29,783 bases of DNA from a virus. The notes beneath the pieces were generated by a model. It saw nothing but the letters and a program-made list of their open reading frames with translations. It was not told the origin of the DNA and searched no databases. Positions 7,214-14,838 of the stretch are shown one piece after another. The stretch is from positions 1 through 29,783 of the IMG/VR virus record IMGVR_UViG_3300049215_000092; one strand, written 5' to 3'. Both the position numbers and the translations under genes were made by a program. Position 1 is the stretch's first letter; the number at the start of each line of letters is the position of its first letter.

Positions 7214-9481
7214 TCACGAACAGGGAACATGGGTTGTGCTGGTACTGATCGACACACAGCCGCCGGTAAAGCCGGGCAGGCTCGAACAGGTATGAGCACA
7301 GCCGCCCGCACAGGTGCTACTATCGACAACCCAAACGTTCGAGACGCACTTCATTCCACAGAACCCGGAGCATGGCGCGGCCGTCGTCGTTGTGGTTGTC
7401 GTCGTCGTTGTCGTGGTGGTAGTCGTCGTTGTGGTGGTAGTCGTGGTCGTCGTCGTGCATTGACCCAGGCCGCCGGCACAGGTGCATGCCCAGCCGCGAG
7501 TCGAGCTGCCGCTGCAAGATTGGCCGATCAAGTTGCAGCCGTTGCAGCGGCAGCCGGAGTTGGCACAATTCGTATTCAGAATCCACACGCCGCCCGAACA
7601 TTTGATCGAGCATCCATCGGTAGTGCAATTGTTCGGAGCGCATGTCGTCGTCGTGCTCGTCGATGTAGTCGTGGTCGGGATCGGCGTTGTCGTCGTCGTG
7701 TTTTGGCATTGCGTGGCCGTCGTCTCGCATGAAGCGTCCTGACCATCAAAGGCCGGATAGAGGCAGTCGCAGTTCGGGCAATTGCGGGACTGGATCGCCC
7801 AGTAGGTTCCGTTCCAACTCCAGATGCACGTCCCGCTGCAATTCGGCGGTCCGCTGTCGGTCGTGGTCGTATTTTTGCTTTGGACGCACGGATAGGTTCC
7901 CGGCTGGCTCTGCGACGCGCAGACGCACTGGGGCAGCCCCGCATTGAAGGTGCAATTGCTGAAGACATTGACGACGGTGAAAACGCCATTCACGCCCAGA
8001 AGCTGCCAGACGCAAAATCCGCTGCACGGCGCTGGCGTGGTCGTTGTCGTGAGGATCACCCAATGGCAGGGAGTGATGTCCGTCGCGCAGGCCGAGCCGG
8101 CCTTCGAGGGCGGGTCGCACTGGCAGGGACCTGGTGCTCCCAATCCGCAGAGGATGCCGCAGCCGCCCGAGAGGAAGGTCCACGAACTCGAAATCGGATT
8201 GTAATACCACTTGCAGCTTCCACCGCAGACAGGCTGGCAGGTCGTGGTCGTGGTTGCCTGGCACGGCGTGTTGGCGGTCGAGCAATCGCCGGTGCAGGGA
8301 TCGCTGGGCGGCGCGCACGGGCAACTCGCGGCGCAGGGCTGGCTGGTCATCTGCCAGCCGACGCCGGGCAGGCAGATCCAGCTACAGCCGGCCGTGCAGC
8401 CGGGGCCTTGCGTCGTCGTCGTCGAGGTGGTGGTCGTGACTCCGGTCCAACATTGATCGAAGAAATACGAGTTGTAGACGTAGGTGCAGCCGCTATCGCA
8501 GCACGACGGATTGCCCGAGGGCTGGGCATAGCAGCCGCAGCCGGCGGTACAATTGCTCGTGACGAGTTGCCAACCGCTCTTGGTGCAGCGGAACTGGCAG
8601 GTATGACCGCACGGCGCGGGCGTAGTCGTGCTCGTCGTGGTTGTCGTTGTGCATTCGATCGGCGGGAAATAGACGCCGTAGATGCAATTGGTGTAGGTGC
8701 ATTCGCCATCGGTCGAGCCGCAGTATTGCGGCGAAGCGCAGGTGCAGGTTGGGGCCGGCGTCGTCGTGGTCGTGCTCGTCGTGCTCGTGCTGGTCGTGGT
8801 CGTGCCGCCGGCCGTCGTGGTCGTGCTGCTGCTCGTGGTCGTGGTCGGGCAGGCGCACGGCGGCTGAGTGGTGGTTGTCGACGAGCTTGTTGTCGTCGTG
8901 CTCGACGTGGTGGTAGAACTCGTCGTCGTGGAGCTCGTCGTCGTGGTCGTGGTCGCGGCCAGGCCGCAGGTGCTCGATACCTGCGTCCAGGTTTTTGCGC
9001 TCGCGCTCCAGGTCCATTTGCATTGCCCGGCGCAGGGCGGCGGCGTCGTCGTGGTCGAGGTCGTCGTCGAGGTTGTGCAGCTTGTCCCGCACGGCGTGCC
9101 CGTCCCAGGCAAGTCGACGATATAGATCGGCTTGCCATCCGCATGCTCGCCGCTGAGCCTGGCTGCGTACATTTGCGGAGTCAGGGCTTCCTTGCCCGGC
9201 CCGCGAGCCCAAGCGCAGCCGTAAGGCGTATTCCCGTCGATCGAGGCGTCATAGATTTCAACGAAGCAAGGATACAGATCGTCGGCGTCCGGGGCCGTCA
9301 ACCCATCGGTGACGCAAACATACTGCCAAACCGGCGGCATCCCGCCGCCTTGGCGGCGCTGGTTCGGAGCGCCGGATTGCTCGGTCCGCTCCAGGGCCGA
9401 GTTGAGGCGGTTGGCCGTCGCCGGGCCAATGATGCTCGCCGCGTTGAAATTCGGAACGACCATAATGAAAACGGGGGCCAT
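7214..9481 (-). CDS. Thr-tract/Cys-rich modular virion or adhesin protein (755 aa)
   Basis: The first 125 residues are an ordinary globular domain (MAPVFIMVVPNFNAASIIGP...YIVDLPG). The rest alternates about nine to ten Cys-rich modules with threonine/serine tracts. A typical module reads C-x2-x-C-x-W-x-W ... W-x(6-9)-C ... C-x-C, for example CAGQCKWTWS, CGGSCKWYYN, CSGTCIWSWN and CSGFCGMKC. The tracts reach 25 consecutive Thr near the C-terminus. Repeated small disulfide- or metal-stabilised units on stiff, mucin-like linkers suggest an elongated surface or receptor-binding protein. It lies in the distal tail gene region and directly before two glycosyltransferase genes, so O-glycosylation of the Thr tracts is plausible. 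There is no signal peptide, which favours a virion component over a secreted one. The ribosome site is weak (GGGGG 6 nt before ATG). I do not recognise a named family. Confidence 0.85.
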   Translation of the reverse strand: MAPVFIMVVPNFNAASIIGPATANRLNSALERTEQSGAPNQRRQGGGMPPVWQYVCVTDGLTAPDADDLYPCFVEIYDASIDGNTPYGCAWARGPGKEALTPQMYAARLSGEHADGKPIYIVDLPGTGTPCGTSCTTSTTTSTTTTPPPCAGQCKWTWSASAKTWTQVSSTCGLAATTTTTTSSTTTSSTTTSSTTTTSSSTTTTQPPCACPTTTTSSSTTTTAGGTTTTSTSTTSTTTTTPAPTCTCASPQYCGSTDGECTYTNCIYGVYFPPIECTTTTTTSTTTPAPCGHTCQFRCTKSGWQLVTSNCTAGCGCYAQPSGNPSCCDSGCTYVYNSYFFDQCWTGVTTTTSTTTTQGPGCTAGCSWICLPGVGWQMTSQPCAASCPCAPPSDPCTGDCSTANTPCQATTTTTCQPVCGGSCKWYYNPISSSWTFLSGGCGILCGLGAPGPCQCDPPSKAGSACATDITPCHWVILTTTTTPAPCSGFCVWQLLGVNGVFTVVNVFSNCTFNAGLPQCVCASQSQPGTYPCVQSKNTTTTDSGPPNCSGTCIWSWNGTYWAIQSRNCPNCDCLYPAFDGQDASCETTATQCQNTTTTTPIPTTTTSTSTTTTCAPNNCTTDGCSIKCSGGVWILNTNCANSGCRCNGCNLIGQSCSGSSTRGWACTCAGGLGQCTTTTTTTTTTTTTTTTTTTTTTTTTAAPCSGFCGMKCVSNVWVVDSSTCAGGCAHTCSSLPGFTGGCVSISTSTTHVPCS
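7382..7456 (-). repeat. 25-codon threonine tract (degenerate ACN triplet repeat)
   Basis: On the minus strand these 75 bases are 25 consecutive threonine codons that mix ACG, ACC, ACA and ACT. Shorter Thr/Ser tracts from the same gene lie at about 8759-8850 and 8868-8960. The mixed synonymous codons mean the tract is not a pure microsatellite, suggesting selection for the amino acids. Triplet arrays of this kind can still expand or contract by recombination. Confidence 0.9.
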
Positions 9482-9511
9482 TGCTAGCCCCCGGCGTCAG
9501 GCCAGCATCGA

Positions 9512-10015
9512 TCACTGCGGGTCTTCGTTTAACACCAGGCGGCAGAATACGCCCTTGGCGATCGTGCCGCCGCCCGCCGTGGCACTGGTAATAGCCGCTT
9601 CGAGAATGTCGCCCGCGACGAGCGACGACGAGGTCAGGCCGGGATTGGCCTTCAAGGTGAAAGCCGGCGTGGTGTTGTCCAGGGTGAATGTGCCGGTCAG
9701 GATTGACGAGCCGTTTTTCTTCAGGTCGATCGTTACCGTGGCCCCGCCAACGTTGGCAGTGACGGCTCCGACCGAGAAATCCAGGATCGTGCCCGTCGCC
9801 CCATAGAGCGCGTGAACGATCTGCCGGCAGACGGCTGCCGTCACGGTCGAATCCTGAAACGCCCAATGCAGGTTGCGAACCTGTTGGACCTTGGTGCTCT
9901 TGATGCCGGCCGAGCCGGCGATCATGGCATCCGTCACCGAGCTTGCCGGCAAGGTGACCGTCTTGGCCGACAGGTTGCCGTCGACGTAGAGATCATCATC
10001 CAATCGATTTCCCAT
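9512..10015 (-). CDS. Probable virion/tail protein, beta-rich (167 aa)
   Basis: The product begins MGNRLDDDLYVDGNLSAKTVTLPASSVTDAMIAGSAGI, a pattern of short strands and turns ('dDlyVdGnLsakt') like that used in phage tail-spike and fibre collar segments. The rest is beta-rich (TVTIDLKKNGSSILTGTFTLDNTTPAFTLKANPG), resembling a small Ig-like or jelly-roll sandwich. AGGGA lies 7 nt before the ATG. It sits two genes after the tape measure and just before the Thr/Cys-rich protein, the place of baseplate or fibre components. There is no signal peptide or catalytic motif. Function as a structural tail or fibre-base protein is inferred from position and composition. Confidence 0.75.
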   Translation of the reverse strand: MGNRLDDDLYVDGNLSAKTVTLPASSVTDAMIAGSAGIKSTKVQQVRNLHWAFQDSTVTAAVCRQIVHALYGATGTILDFSVGAVTANVGGATVTIDLKKNGSSILTGTFTLDNTTPAFTLKANPGLTSSSLVAGDILEAAITSATAGGGTIAKGVFCRLVLNEDPQ

Positions 10016-10094
10016 TGTGTCATCCCTGCATGAAGGAACTCGATCCTATCAACACTCTCGGCCAGCATGGCGCGTCGAGATCAACAATTGAACG

Positions 10095-11153
10095 TCAGGC
10101 TCCTGGCGGCGACGGGATCGCCAAGTCGTTCAAATCCGCAGCCGGGAAAACCCAGAAAGATTGATAGTACTTCGGGCTGCCCGGCTGCACGACATGGCCG
10201 GAACTGTCAAGCGGCTGGGGCTGCATCACGACGCCATGATTCGGACACAGAATCGCGATCCGCTTGACCGCGTTATTGGGATCGATCTGGTTATAGCCCT
10301 GGCTCAGGGCCAGGAATCGCCAGTCGATGAAGATCGGCAATGTCGGGTCGCTTTGATCCTGAACCGTAAAGCTGCCGTCTCGCGGCAAGGTCAAATCCTT
10401 GATCCAAAATTCGTAGCGCACTTTCGAATAGGCGAAGCCGTTCTCGATCTCGTCGGAACCAGTGATGCTGCGACAGAGAATGCAATACTGCAAATGCCCC
10501 CACATCGGAGCCGAGTTCATCCGACGCGAATAAGCATTCGCCTTTTTGGTGTCGAAAAACGGTTCATTGCGCGTGACGATGATCGAGAGCCCGGCCTCTT
10601 CGAACATATACGGCGGGTCGAATTTGTCGCCCGCCGTGTTCGTCATGGACTGCGAGCCCAAGATCCCATTGCCGGTCTGAAGATTGCGGAAATCGTGATC
10701 GAGCGCCCGCTGCCAGGTCCACTGCCCGTAATCATAATGGGGCGGCCGCGTCAGGGGATTTTGCGGCGAGTCCTTATTCTGCGAATTTGGATCTTGGCCG
10801 TTCTTCTTCAAGTCGCGATTGATCGCATCCCAAAATTTGCTCGTGTAGGTCGCCTTCAGAATCCAGGTAAACGGGTCGGTCGGATTTTCGCGCTCGGCGG
10901 TAATGCTGACAGCGAGCGCCCACTTGTCCTCGAAGCTGATGACTGCGGCCGGGCCGTTATCGGTCGGATAGACGCTGTATTCGACGTAGGGTTCCCATCG
11001 CTTGATCGGCGCGGCCAGAACGGCCTCGCCGGGGCCGTTAATCATGGAATCCGACCAGACGCGCCAAGCGCGGTAGTAACGGCGCTCGCCTTTTTCCGTT
11101 ACTTCGGCTTTGCGATTGCCCAGATCGATTTCGTCGATGCGAGTAAAGGTAAT
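10095..11153 (-). CDS. Probable distal tail protein (about 352 aa), apparently ATT start
   Basis: This gene follows the tape measure, the position of Dit-like or minor tail proteins, but I do not recognise its family. It contains YVEYSVYPTDNGPAAVISFEDKWALAVSI, a Cys pair (YCILC), and many aromatic strand-like stretches. The first ATG (11045) has no ribosome site and lies inside coding-like sequence: upstream the frame reads ITFTRIDEIDLGNRKAEV then EKGERRYYRAWRVWSDS up to the tape measure TGA in the same frame. No ATG, GTG or TTG occurs there. CGGAG precedes an ATT codon at 11153 by 6 nt, so ATT is my preferred start. Alternatives are a CTT two codons earlier, readthrough of the TGA, or a sequencing error. 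Confidence 0.7.
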   Translation of the reverse strand: MTFTRIDEIDLGNRKAEVTEKGERRYYRAWRVWSDSMINGPGEAVLAAPIKRWEPYVEYSVYPTDNGPAAVISFEDKWALAVSITAERENPTDPFTWILKATYTSKFWDAINRDLKKNGQDPNSQNKDSPQNPLTRPPHYDYGQWTWQRALDHDFRNLQTGNGILGSQSMTNTAGDKFDPPYMFEEAGLSIIVTRNEPFFDTKKANAYSRRMNSAPMWGHLQYCILCRSITGSDEIENGFAYSKVRYEFWIKDLTLPRDGSFTVQDQSDPTLPIFIDWRFLALSQGYNQIDPNNAVKRIAILCPNHGVVMQPQPLDSSGHVVQPGSPKYYQSFWVFPAADLNDLAIPSPPGA

Positions 11154-11165
11154 GGCAAGCTCCGA

Positions 11166-12734
11166 TCAAAGGACGCCGAGGTTTTCCAGCGCCCGAGCCG
11201 TGTCCTTCGTGTTCTGCGCAGTCTCGTCTTGCTTGGCCTTAATCGCATCGAGCAGCGACTTCATTTGCGCCTGGATGTCGATCGATTTGTTCCGCGCGTC
11301 GCTTTCGTTCTGCGCGATCGTCGAGAAGGCGCTGGCGCTGCCGAACTCGGCGAGCTCCGGGCCTTTGGCCGGTGGCGGGGCGAGATCCTTGTATTGATCG
11401 ATGATGGACGCCAGGTTGCCATTGAAGACATCGCCGCTCAGTCCCAAATGCTGCTTGGCGTCTTTGAGATCGCTGATCTGTTTTTGAAACTTGTCGAGCG
11501 GCCCCATCGCCTTCTCGATAAACGGCTTCGAGAAGGTGTCTTTGACCGCGTCCATCGCCTTCTTGAACTTGTCCGGCGAAATATCCTTGATGGCGGCGTT
11601 AACCTTCTTGATGTCCTCTTCCATCTTGCCCCACGGATTGGCCTTGTCGATGATCTGGTCGACGGCCGCGATCCGCTGCTTTTGGTCGTTCATCTCCTTC
11701 GCTTGCTTCGCCGCCTCGGCGATCTGCGCTTGCTCTTTCTTGGCGTCCTCGATCGCCTGTTTGCGCTTGTTGGCCTGGTTGGCCAATTCCATCTCAGCCC
11801 GCGAGCTGGCGCTGGCCCCGGACCCCCAGTCGAAGCTGACCAAATCCTGGAACATGTATTTGAGTTGCAGGAGCGTACTGCCGCGCTCCATCGCGCCGCC
11901 GATCGAATCCTGGCCGTCGTCGGCGAGGTCGTTCGCGAGCGATTGCATGGTCGGCGAGACCTTCAGCGCAATCGTCCGCCACATCGCCTCCCAGCCCGAA
12001 TCGAGCTGCTTGATCGATTGCTCCGTTTGCTTGACGATCTCGACATCTTCGGTGCTGAGCAATTTGCCTTGCCGCTTGCCGCGATCAATTGCGGCTCGAA
12101 TGCCTTCCTCTCCCTTGTTGATCAGCGGCATGGCCTCGGCGGCGCTGCGGCCCATGAGCTTCATGGCGTCCGCGTTTCGCTCGGCGGAGTTTTTTACCTT
12201 GGCCAGAGCGTCGGCGACTTTGATGAATTGCTCGTCGGTCGAGAGCTTTGACAGGGCCCCGAGATTCAGGCCAAGCTGATTGAAGACTTCCGCGCCTTCG
12301 CCGCCTTCCATTGCCGCCTTTCCAATGCCTTCGCTGACATGGAACAAGGCCGTATTGAGCATGTCGGCTTTGCCGCCGGATGCATAAAGCAAGCCGCTGT
12401 AGCCCTCGACGCTCGCGCCAACTCCTTTGGCAGCTTTGCCGACTTCCAGGATTTCCTTTTGCGTCTCGCGGATCTTGGAAATAAAGCTACCCGCCAGGGC
12501 GATGCCGCTCTGGAGCGCCGGGCCAATCATCGGGATCGAGCCGACGAGATTCTCGGCCGCTCCCTTTAATTGCTGGAATGGATCGGCACCGCCGACGATC
12601 GCGCCAAACGCGGCTCGCATGCCGGCGGTCTGATTCCCGAGGCTATTGAGTTTGGAAGACAGCCTTGAAATGGCCGACTCAGCCTGCTTGCTGTCGCCGC
12701 TGATCACCAGCTGAAGATGCTTCGCCGTCGCCAT
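11166..12734 (-). CDS. Tail tape measure protein (522 aa)
   Basis: The tape measure protein sets tail length and is ejected into the host during infection. The start at 12734 (MATAKHLQLVISGDSKQAE) has AAAGGG upstream, and the opening is the usual 'lxlvisgdskqaesai' of small tape measures. Residues 20-45 are helical. A Gly/Ala-rich hydrophobic stretch follows (about 50-85, GADPFQQLKGAAENLVGSIPMIGPALQSGIALAGSFIS), then long Ala/Lys/Glu-rich helices, including AELELANQANKRKQAIEDAKKE-like coiled coil near 330-360. Position after the G/GT chaperone genes, overlapping the end of GT by 56 bp, confirms the identity. At roughly 0.15 nm per residue (known for lambda-like tails) it would predict a tail near 80 nm. 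Confidence 0.9.
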   Translation of the reverse strand: MATAKHLQLVISGDSKQAESAISRLSSKLNSLGNQTAGMRAAFGAIVGGADPFQQLKGAAENLVGSIPMIGPALQSGIALAGSFISKIRETQKEILEVGKAAKGVGASVEGYSGLLYASGGKADMLNTALFHVSEGIGKAAMEGGEGAEVFNQLGLNLGALSKLSTDEQFIKVADALAKVKNSAERNADAMKLMGRSAAEAMPLINKGEEGIRAAIDRGKRQGKLLSTEDVEIVKQTEQSIKQLDSGWEAMWRTIALKVSPTMQSLANDLADDGQDSIGGAMERGSTLLQLKYMFQDLVSFDWGSGASASSRAEMELANQANKRKQAIEDAKKEQAQIAEAAKQAKEMNDQKQRIAAVDQIIDKANPWGKMEEDIKKVNAAIKDISPDKFKKAMDAVKDTFSKPFIEKAMGPLDKFQKQISDLKDAKQHLGLSGDVFNGNLASIIDQYKDLAPPPAKGPELAEFGSASAFSTIAQNESDARNKSIDIQAQMKSLLDAIKAKQDETAQNTKDTARALENLGVL

Positions 12735-13430
12735 GCCACGCCCTTTGAGTATCAACCAAGGCCATCAGTTTGCCGCGAAGACGATTCACGTCCGGCTTCT
12801 CCGGATCGCTGTAGGGCATGAAGTCTCGCGGCTTGTACCAGTCGCCCGACAACTTCGCGCCTTGCGCCATCGCTGTCAGCCGCCCGGCGTTGGCCGCCGC
12901 CGCCGAGATCGTGCCCGACCGCAAATCTTCGCGATCGTTGCCCCACGGATCGATCGCCCACAGCGCCCGCCACTTCGACAACTCGCGTGAGTCGATGGAC
13001 ACGAGCAGCTCCTCGACCGTGCGGCCGAGGCGAGCGGCTAGCTCGAAGAGGAACCTTGTCCAGGTTCCTCGGGCAAGTTTTTTTGGTCGGCGCTCGCTTC
13101 CTTCGAAGACATCCCGTTCAATCGGAGAGCGGCTTCGAAGACACGCTGGAGCGCCGTCCATGATTTCGCGGCCAGGTCCTTCACTTCCTTGGCCGAGAAC
13201 AGCTGGTCGCCCTTGTCGTCGACCATGCTCGCAGCGCTCAGAATCGTCCGCACGTCGTTTTGAATGACTGGCGACCCTTCCTTGTCGCGCTCCAGCGCCG
13301 TCTCGTAATCGTTCCTGGCCTTGCCTGACATGCAACGAACTCGGACCACGCCACCCCATTCGGGGACCGGAACGTCCTCGAACGGCAGATCATTGGCCTG
13401 GCGAATTTGTTCGGCCGTAAGCAATACCAT
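12679..13430 (-). CDS. Tail assembly chaperone, frameshift product (GT type, about 250 aa)
   Basis: A -1 frameshift at the slippery heptamer A AAA AAC (13077-13083) joins the first 118 codons of the G-type gene to a second frame running to 12679. The downstream part includes TRFLFELAARLGRTVEELLVSIDSRELSKWRALWAIDPWGNDREDLRSG and YKPRDFMPY. This matches the gpT-like segment of siphophage chaperones ('isSrELseWmayyrleP.G..R.D...dFmp'). The long and short forms bind the tape measure and recruit tail tube subunits during assembly; neither is in the mature tail. The end of the frame overlaps the tape measure start. The downstream frame has no well-placed start of its own, supporting frameshifting. 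Confidence 0.88.
13038..13430 (-). CDS. Tail assembly chaperone, short form (G type, 130 aa)
   Basis: The short product of the G/GT pair reads MVLLTAEQIRQANDLPFEDVPVPEWGGVVRVRCMSGKARNDYETAL and continues with helices. 'qi..a.dlp.edv.vPeWg' is the usual beginning of such chaperones in HK97-like phages. It terminates at 13038, about 12 codons after the slippery site, with a Ser-rich tail (GQGSSSS). AGGGA lies 7 nt before the ATG. The gene sits between the tail tube gene and tape measure gene, the conserved place of this pair. Confidence 0.9.
   Translation of the reverse strand: MVLLTAEQIRQANDLPFEDVPVPEWGGVVRVRCMSGKARNDYETALERDKEGSPVIQNDVRTILSAASMVDDKGDQLFSAKEVKDLAAKSWTALQRVFEAALRLNGMSSKEASADQKNLPEEPGQGSSSS
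13048..13083 (-). promoter_or_regulatory. Programmed -1 ribosomal frameshift signal (slippery site plus stem-loop)
   Basis: The minus strand reads A AAA AAC at 13083-13077 in the zero frame, preceded by CAA, then a 6-nt spacer (TTGCCC), then a perfect 9-bp hairpin. The stem arms are GAGGAACCT (13070-13062) and AGGTTCCTC (13056-13048) around the loop GGACA. The slippery site, spacer length and stimulatory stem-loop all fit the known rules for -1 frameshifting, and the -1 frame opens into the gpT-like sequence. Confidence 0.9.
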
Positions 13431-13443
13431 CGAATGTCCCTTT

Positions 13444-13482
13444 AAAAAACCGCGGGGCCATCCTTGGCCACGCTTCTCACCA
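13444..13482 (-). terminator. Possible attenuator/terminator after the tail tube gene
   Basis: Between the tail tube stop (13494) and the chaperone start, the minus strand has CCTTGG and CCAAGG arms, a GGCC/GGCC pair, a CCGCGG palindrome and then six T (13449-13444). It could partly terminate transcription so that the abundant tube protein is made in excess of downstream proteins. The stems are short and compete, so this is weak. Confidence 0.35.
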
Positions 13483-13493
13483 AGGAATCAGAA

Positions 13494-13946
13494 TCACGAT
13501 CCAGCCGTGAAGGTCGGCAGGCCGGTGACGGTGAATTCGAACGTGCTTTGCATGACCTTGGTGTCGAGCGGATCGAGCTTATCAGGCCCCATCGGGATCT
13601 CGGTGAAGAACCCCTCGAAGAGGAAGGTGTCTCCGGCCACCGATTGGCTCGCTGTCTTCGGCAAAATGATCTTCATGAAGACGACGGTTCGGGCGTAGCC
13701 GAAGATCGTATTCCACTGCGTCTGGACGTAGTTGATGGTCAGCTTCACCGGCTGGGCGTCGATCATGGCCGGTTTTTTTTCGGTCGCCGCCCCGGCGCTG
13801 GCGATGTAAGTCGCGGCCGCCGCGTTAATCTTCAGCTTGCCCGGATCAACGTCGACGAGTTCGCCGATCGCGGTATAGGTGCCGTTGACCGTCGTCGCCA
13901 GGGACACGGAGCCGCCATACGCATGCAAACCGGCCGAATCCGCCAT
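13494..13946 (-). CDS. Major tail tube protein (150 aa)
   Basis: This forms the hexameric rings of the tail tube. The product MADSAGLHAYGGSVSLATTVNGTYTAIGELVDVDPGKLKIN has the usual opening of small phage tail tube proteins: a short strand, 'g.yt.igel.di..p', then a region in which loops vary, and the C-terminal FEGFFTEIPMGPDKLDPLDTKVMQSTFEFTVTGLPTF, matching 'G.it.ig.......d...........vtG.p.f'. GAGGG lies 7 nt before the ATG. It lies between the tail terminator and tail chaperone genes, the conserved siphovirus order, and a possible attenuator follows it. Confidence 0.87.
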   Translation of the reverse strand: MADSAGLHAYGGSVSLATTVNGTYTAIGELVDVDPGKLKINAAAATYIASAGAATEKKPAMIDAQPVKLTINYVQTQWNTIFGYARTVVFMKIILPKTASQSVAGDTFLFEGFFTEIPMGPDKLDPLDTKVMQSTFEFTVTGLPTFTAGS

Positions 13947-13949
13947 GAA

Positions 13950-14378
13950 TCAGCCCTCGTAAAAAACCGTGATCGAACAGACGCTACAGAAGAAACCAAG
14001 ATCGTCAGCGTGCGTCGGGATCTGCGGATTGTCGCTGTCGCTGTCCTCGTCAACCAAGAGCGCTTGCACGAACCAGCCGGCCAAGCGACCGCGACCGAAA
14101 TTCTCGATCGCGGCCTGAACCAAAAGATCGATCCCGCGAGCTTCCTCTTGCGACTTCCCGGACCAACTCTCGATCTGGAAGACGCCGCGCTTCGTACCGG
14201 CGATCCCATTCAGCGTTCGCTGCGGGCCGCCGCTGACGCGCTTGGTGATCACGGCGGGCAGTTGCTCGCGCTGAGGAACGCGGTTCGGATAAACGCGATC
14301 GCTGACAAGCGAGACCACGCCGTCGTCATTTATCAGGAGCGTGCTCAGCGCTTCCTCGAAATCGCTTGGAACACTCAC
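13950..14378 (-). CDS. Tail terminator/completion protein, DUF3168-like (142 aa)
   Basis: The protein MSVPSDFEEALSTLLINDDGVVSLVSDRVYPNRVPQREQLPAVITKRVSGG has the DUF3168 signature: an N-terminal helix, then 'l..rvyp...pq...lPavi...vsg', then FQIESWSGKSQEEARGIDLLVQAAIENF. These proteins cap the tail tube and end tail growth, like lambda gpU. It starts with GTG overlapping the TGA of the gp10-like gene, and GGAG lies 11 nt upstream. Two Cys (FFCSVCS) at the end may be incidental. The neighbours (gp10-like protein and tail tube) fit this role. Confidence 0.85.
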   Translation of the reverse strand: MSVPSDFEEALSTLLINDDGVVSLVSDRVYPNRVPQREQLPAVITKRVSGGPQRTLNGIAGTKRGVFQIESWSGKSQEEARGIDLLVQAAIENFGRGRLAGWFVQALLVDEDSDSDNPQIPTHADDLGFFCSVCSITVFYEG

Positions 14379-14830
14379 AGCTTGCCGAGCTCCTTCTCGG
14401 CCTCGGCGGCGACGGCCGCCTCGACCTTCGACTCATTGGCAGTAGCCGCCGGATAAAGGTACGGCTCGGCTCGCTGAGATCCCCGGTTGAATCCCTTCTT
14501 CGTCCGCCGGGCGTTTGTCCCACGCTCCTTCAAGTGAGCGATTCGCCTCGGGTCGTTGTAAATCGGCCTGCCGGATTTCGTCGTTCTCACCAGGATTCGG
14601 AATCCGGCTCGCGGCTCGACGACGGCGACTACCATACTTCCACTAACCGTCACCTTGACGCCGAGCGATTTCTTCAGCGGGCCATTCTGCCCCAAGTTCG
14701 CCTTGGCTGCCTTGTTCACGATGCTTGCGCCCTTGCGAAGCCCATTCCGCAAGACGCGCCTGGCCAGGGCCGGCCGCAGCACTTTCAGCTTGTTGATGGT
14801 CTCCTGGAGCCCTCGGAACTCCGCTCGCAT
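14375..14830 (-). CDS. HK97 gp10-like neck/tail protein (151 aa)
   Basis: The start at 14830 (MRAEFRGLQETINKLK) has GAGG 6 nt upstream within the previous stop region; the longer reading would need a TTG. It has the HK97 gp10-like layout: an N-terminal helix ('f.Gl.el...l..l....arr.lr.alrkga..v...ak'), a beta region (VKVTVSGSMVVAVVEPRAGF) and the C-terminal 'aHl.E.GT......r...aePyl.PA' seen here as IAHLKERGTNARR...RAEPYLYPA. Proteins of this family lie between head-closure and tail-terminator genes and help complete the head-tail junction. Its stop overlaps the GTG of the next gene. Confidence 0.88.
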   Translation of the reverse strand: MRAEFRGLQETINKLKVLRPALARRVLRNGLRKGASIVNKAAKANLGQNGPLKKSLGVKVTVSGSMVVAVVEPRAGFRILVRTTKSGRPIYNDPRRIAHLKERGTNARRTKKGFNRGSQRAEPYLYPAATANESKVEAAVAAEAEKELGKL

Positions 14831-14838
14831 GGACAACC

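Noticed and set aside
7880-9487. A 535-codon Arg/Ala-rich open frame on the plus strand
   Set aside because: Antisense of the Thr/Cys-rich gene; Arg/Ala/Gly richness is the complement of Thr/Cys codons and no ribosome site is seen.
10161-12251. A 696-codon open frame on the plus strand
   Set aside because: It lies opposite the tape measure and distal tail genes, which have clear family signatures and ribosome sites. High-GC antisense frames stay open by codon bias.
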